Source: UBA11164 sp002420085 | Lineage (GTDB): Bacteria; Pseudomonadota; Gammaproteobacteria; Xanthomonadales; Xanthomonadaceae | Length of the DNA stretch: 7,661 bases | Direction of reading: 5' to 3' | NCBI GenBank assembly: GCA_031976395.1 | Contig: DALYLJ010000160.1 | Coordinates: forward strand, 1-7,661 | In this document: positions 4,746 through 7,661 of the stretch, in pieces | How the letters are laid out: each line of letters begins with the position of its first letter | Position numbering within the stretch: the stretch's first letter is position 1 | Translations under genes and position numbers: made by a program | Notes under the pieces: generated by a model | Told to the model about the DNA's origin: nothing | Database searches by the model: none | What the model saw: the letters and a program-made list of their open reading frames with translations, nothing else

Positions 4746-6617
4746 CTACAGTTCGCGAGCGACCCGGAATCCGAGACGTGGGTTGGTGGCATCGGCCGGG
4801 GCCGAGAGCCGGAATGCGGAACGCACCTGATCCGGCGCGCTGGCCCAGGAAGCGCCACGCAGAACCCGCAGCTCGCAGCCCGGATTGACCCAGGCACTGC
4901 CGTCGGTCGGGGCCCGCTGGTAGGTGTCGTGCCAGCAGTCCTCGACCCATTCGGAGACATTGCCTTCCATGTCGTACAGACCGAAGGCGTTGGCCGGGTA
5001 GGTCCGCACCGGAGCCGGTCCCCAGTGACCATCCTCGTAGCGCGGGAAGGCATTGGCCCAGTTGCGGCGGGTCTTGGAGCGATCGCCATCGCCGGTGAAA
5101 TTGCCGACCACGGCGGCCGGATTGCCGTCGCCCCACGGATAGGTGGTCACCGTGCCGGCACGCAGGGCGTACTCGAACTCGGTCTCGGTCGGCAGACGGT
5201 ATTTCTTGCCGGTTTCGCGCGCCAGCCAGTCGGTGTACGCCTTGGCGTCCTGCCAGGACACATTGATCACCGGAAGATCGGGGCTGGCAGCATCACCGAG
5301 GTGGTCGTGGCGCCAATCGACATTGCTCTTCTCGGCCAGGGTGCCGGCAGTCTCGTCGTACACGGTCGCCTTGCGCTGCTGCTGTGCGCGCGGCACGTAG
5401 CCGGTGGCATTGACGAACTGCTGGAACTGTCCGACCGTGATTTCGTTGCGACCCAGGGCGAAACCACGCTTGAAGTTCACGGTGAAGCGCGGGCCTTCGT
5501 TGGTGGCACGGTTCTTCTCGCCGTTCGGCGAGCCCATCTCGTAGCTGCCGAGCGGGATCACCACCAGTTCCGGCCCCTTGCCGCCGGAGGCGACGTCATC
5601 GGCGATCACATCACCAGGGCTGTGTGAGGCGTAGTTGCGGGCATTGTCGAGCTGACGCCGCAACTCATCGAGTTCGCCGCCCTGCACCGCGACCGCCTCC
5701 AGCGTCGCGAAATGCCGTTCGGCAGCATCGAAATCGCCGGCCGCAATCGCCCCCTGAAGCTCGCCGGTGATCGCCGCCGAACGTTGCTGCCGGCGCTCGA
5801 CCAGACGCACCGATGCGTCCTGTGACAGGCTGGTGCCCGTCGCCAGCGCCGCCGCCGAGGCCAGCAGGCGCTCGGCTTCGGCGAAGCCATCGGCCTCGAT
5901 CGCCCGATCGGCCTGGGCGATCAGCAGCCGTTCGATGTTCTGGAGCCCGGCCTTGGCTGCCGCATTGTTGCCATCGCTGGCCAGCACTTCGCGATAGAGA
6001 TCGAGCGCACTGGTTCCGGTCGGCGTGATCAGATTGCCGGCCTCGACCTGACGCCCGGCCTCGGCCAGCCGTTGTGCCTGTTCGCGGCCCGAAGCCACCG
6101 AAGCCTGGAGGTTGCGGACCGCCGGATCGTTCGGTCGATGCTGACGCGCCAGTGCGGCCAATCGAGCCCCCTGGTCGAAGGCGCCACGGGCCAGAGCAGC
6201 CTCGGCCTCCCGGACCACGGCGGCGATTGCTCGGGTCAGACCGGCATCGGCATCAGCGCTGCCGCCGGCCAGCCCGTTGGCACGGGCGAAGTAGGCCACG
6301 GCACCGTTCTCGCCCTCCAGCCGGTTCGCGGACAATGCCTGCTGGCCGCGCTGGATCAGTTCTCGGCGCTCCTCGGCCGGCGTCATGTCGAACGAGGGCG
6401 TCCACTCGGTCTCCTGGTTGGTGGCGTCGATCAGTCGCCTGCGGACCGTCTGGCCCTCCTCGCCCTCACCCTCCTGCTCGGCACTCTGGGCCTCGTCCTG
6501 AGCCTGCACAGCCCCCGCTGGCAGCCCACCAAACACCAGGCCAAACATCACCATCAACGTCAAGCCACTGATTTTGCTGGACTCACGCACCCAGAACCGG
6601 TTTTCAACGTTCTTCAT
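4746..6617 (-). CDS. Secreted helical-repeat protein with a C-terminal FGE/SUMF1-fold domain lacking catalytic cysteines
   Basis: The 623-residue product begins with a signal peptide: a basic start, a hydrophobic core at about 18-34 and a VQA site with cleavage likely after A39. An acidic Glu/Gln-rich linker follows (about 41-56). Residues 80-330 are Ala-rich helices containing TPR-like hairpins. The C-terminal domain (about 347-622) is a formylglycine-generating-enzyme-sulfatase fold: VVIPLGSYEMGS (352-363), NEITVGQFQQFV (391-402), LPVINVSWQDAKAYTDWL (448-465), YRLPTETEFEYALRAGT (473-489), GLYDMEGNVSEWVED (546-560), RVLRGASW (584-591) and NPRLGFRVARE near the end. The two active-site cysteines of true FGE are replaced by S593 and V598, so sulfatase activation is unlikely; PvdO-type periplasmic paralogues also lack them. 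The only cysteines, C561 and C581, could form a disulfide. The start is supported by a G-run six bases upstream. The physiological role is unknown. Confidence 0.82.
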   Translation of the reverse strand: MKNVENRFWVRESSKISGLTLMVMFGLVFGGLPAGAVQAQDEAQSAEQEGEGEEGQTVRRRLIDATNQETEWTPSFDMTPAEERRELIQRGQQALSANRLEGENGAVAYFARANGLAGGSADADAGLTRAIAAVVREAEAALARGAFDQGARLAALARQHRPNDPAVRNLQASVASGREQAQRLAEAGRQVEAGNLITPTGTSALDLYREVLASDGNNAAAKAGLQNIERLLIAQADRAIEADGFAEAERLLASAAALATGTSLSQDASVRLVERRQQRSAAITGELQGAIAAGDFDAAERHFATLEAVAVQGGELDELRRQLDNARNYASHSPGDVIADDVASGGKGPELVVIPLGSYEMGSPNGEKNRATNEGPRFTVNFKRGFALGRNEITVGQFQQFVNATGYVPRAQQQRKATVYDETAGTLAEKSNVDWRHDHLGDAASPDLPVINVSWQDAKAYTDWLARETGKKYRLPTETEFEYALRAGTVTTYPWGDGNPAAVVGNFTGDGDRSKTRRNWANAFPRYEDGHWGPAPVRTYPANAFGLYDMEGNVSEWVEDCWHDTYQRAPTDGSAWVNPGCELRVLRGASWASAPDQVRSAFRLSAPADATNPRLGFRVAREL

Positions 6618-6686
6618 TGCTTACCCCCCGCAATTGATGATCGTGCATACTCCGCCGCGTCGCCGAAGCACACGTAACGTTAGGTC

Positions 6687-7661
6687 ATGCCACAGATGCA
6701 AGCAACTCATACCGATCCGACCGCTGGAATCTGGATCGACGATCCGGACCGACTGGCGAATAGTATCGCGGACGCGGGCCAGGAACCGATCGCCCTGGAT
6801 ACCGAGTTCGTCCGAGAACGAACCTACTGGCCGCAACTGGCACTGGTCCAGATCGCCATCGATGGCGACATTCTGTTGCTCGACATGCAGGTCGAGGGCA
6901 TGGCCAAGGCGCTGGCACCGGTGTTGACCGACCCGCTCCGAACCAAGGTCATGCATGCCGCAAGCGAGGATCTGGTTGCCCTCGAACATGCCTGCGGGGC
7001 GGTTCCAAAGCCACTGTTTGACACCCAGATCGCCGCCGGACTGGCCGGCTTCGGCGCGGCACTGAGCTATCAGGCCCTGGTTCGGGAACTGCTCGGAATC
7101 GAGATCGACAAGGGCGAGACCCGCTCGGACTGGTTGCGCCGGCCATTGAGCCCGTCCCAGTGCCGCTATGCCGCCGACGATGTCCGCCATCTCGGCGAAA
7201 TCCATGACCGACTGCAACGACGTCTGGTCGAATTGGGCCGGCTGGACTGGTTGACCGAGGACTGCCAGCGCCTGTTGACCGTCGCACGTGGTGAACCCGA
7301 ACCCTGGCCGCATCTGGCCCTGCGCAGCAGTCAGGGCCTGGACCCGGCCGGTCAGCGTCGGCTGTGCATGCTGCTGCGCTGGCGCGATCGCCAGGCACTG
7401 GCCAGCGACCGGCCCCGTGGCTGGATCCTGGCCAACGATCTTGCCACCGAACTGGCCCGGCACCCACCCTCGGACCCGGCCGCCCTTGCCCGTGTGCTGG
7501 ATGCCCGCCCGAATGCCCCACGCAAGCTGCGTGATGCGATCTGGCACGAATTGACTGCCGACCTGTCGGACCTCGACGGCATGCCGCTGGCCGGGCTGGG
7601 CGGGTGGCTGTTCGGCGCGGGCGCGCTGGCCTTCGGCCTGGCGTTCCTCCGCCGCACCGTC
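6687..7661 (+). CDS. rnd: Ribonuclease D, 3' end of gene beyond the window
   Basis: This 3'-5' exoribonuclease trims stable RNA precursors such as tRNA 3' ends. The frame is open for 325 codons to the right edge without a stop. The DEDDy catalytic set is complete: D38 and E40 in ALDTEFVRERTYWPQLALVQ, D95 in HAASEDL, and Y161 with D165 in CRYAADDV. FDTQIAAGLAGF (111-122) and DKGETRSDWLRRPLS (141-155) are classic RNase D runs. One HRDC-like domain follows (about 207-289, with RRLCMLLRWRDRQA). E. coli RNase D has 375 residues and a further, degenerate HRDC domain; here residues 301-321 are instead hydrophobic and Gly/Ala-rich, followed by Arg-Arg. The start is uncertain: ATG 6687 has AGG only two bases upstream, and ATG 6696 is the alternative. 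A CATACT at 6646-6651 could be a -10 element, but no matching -35 is seen. The gene is divergent from the FGE-fold gene, with a 69-base gap. Confidence 0.92.
   Translation, partial: MPQMQATHTDPTAGIWIDDPDRLANSIADAGQEPIALDTEFVRERTYWPQLALVQIAIDGDILLLDMQVEGMAKALAPVLTDPLRTKVMHAASEDLVALEHACGAVPKPLFDTQIAAGLAGFGAALSYQALVRELLGIEIDKGETRSDWLRRPLSPSQCRYAADDVRHLGEIHDRLQRRLVELGRLDWLTEDCQRLLTVARGEPEPWPHLALRSSQGLDPAGQRRLCMLLRWRDRQALASDRPRGWILANDLATELARHPPSDPAALARVLDARPNAPRKLRDAIWHELTADLSDLDGMPLAGLGGWLFGAGALAFGLAFLRRTV

Noticed and set aside
4929..5627. A 232-codon plus-strand frame opposite the FGE-fold gene
   Set aside because: It is the shadow of the conserved FGE domain; no recognisable motif.
4746..6617. 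Active sulfatase-modifying enzyme
   Set aside because: Both active-site cysteines are missing and no sulfatase gene is nearby.
7320..7330. CTGC-GCA-GCAG as a PhaR operator inside rnd
   Set aside because: It is deep in coding sequence, far from any PHA gene; chance match.
6621..7547. A 308-codon minus-strand frame opposite rnd
   Set aside because: The plus strand encodes RNase D with all catalytic residues; the antisense frame shows no domain.
7587..7661. Hydrophobic tail plus Arg-Arg as a GlyGly-CTERM or PEP-CTERM type sorting signal
   Set aside because: Those tags occur on exported proteins with signal peptides; RNase D has none, and the canonical tag residues are not clear.

Overview
The window is a GC-rich stretch, by eye roughly two thirds G+C, of bacterial chromosome carrying housekeeping and storage-metabolism genes. 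HtpX with the MMRIALF start, GluQRS, a short RNase D, and PhaR with PhaB-type reductases together point to a gammaproteobacterium. A Xanthomonadales or Chromatiales relative (Wenzhouxiangella-like) would fit, but that is inference from protein flavour. I see no transposase, integrase, CRISPR array, tRNA, rRNA or phage gene, and nothing that looks like a defence or secretion system.

Layout: the 3' end of a short-chain dehydrogenase gene (+, 1-204) converges on htpX (-, 341-1213), with two GC-rich hairpins between them. htpX is preceded by a good match to a sigma-32 heat-shock promoter (1249-1277). Divergent from it is gluQRS (+, 1448-2410), the tRNA-Asp queuosine glutamylating enzyme. Next comes a polyhydroxyalkanoate cluster on the + strand: phaB-type acetoacetyl-CoA reductase 1 (2475-3215), the repressor phaR (3321-3836) and a second phaB paralogue (3948-4688). 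A gene for a secreted helical-repeat plus formylglycine-generating-enzyme-fold protein (-, 4746-6617) converges on the PHA cluster across a strong hairpin (4698-4734). Divergent from it, rnd (RNase D, + from 6687) runs off the right edge.

How the genes relate: the PHA trio is the only clear functional group. The two reductases make (R)-3-hydroxybutyryl-CoA for a PHA synthase that is not in the window, and PhaR is the expected granule-responsive repressor. The reductases are about 46% identical but almost unrelated over the segment that selects the cofactor, which suggests one NADPH-type and one NADH-type enzyme. The other genes look like independent transcription units.

Points worth a second look: the predicted cofactor split between the reductases, a hydrophobic segment followed by Arg-Arg at the visible C-terminus of RNase D, loss of both catalytic cysteines in the secreted FGE-fold protein, the heat-shock promoter of htpX, and a candidate PhaR operator upstream of phaR.
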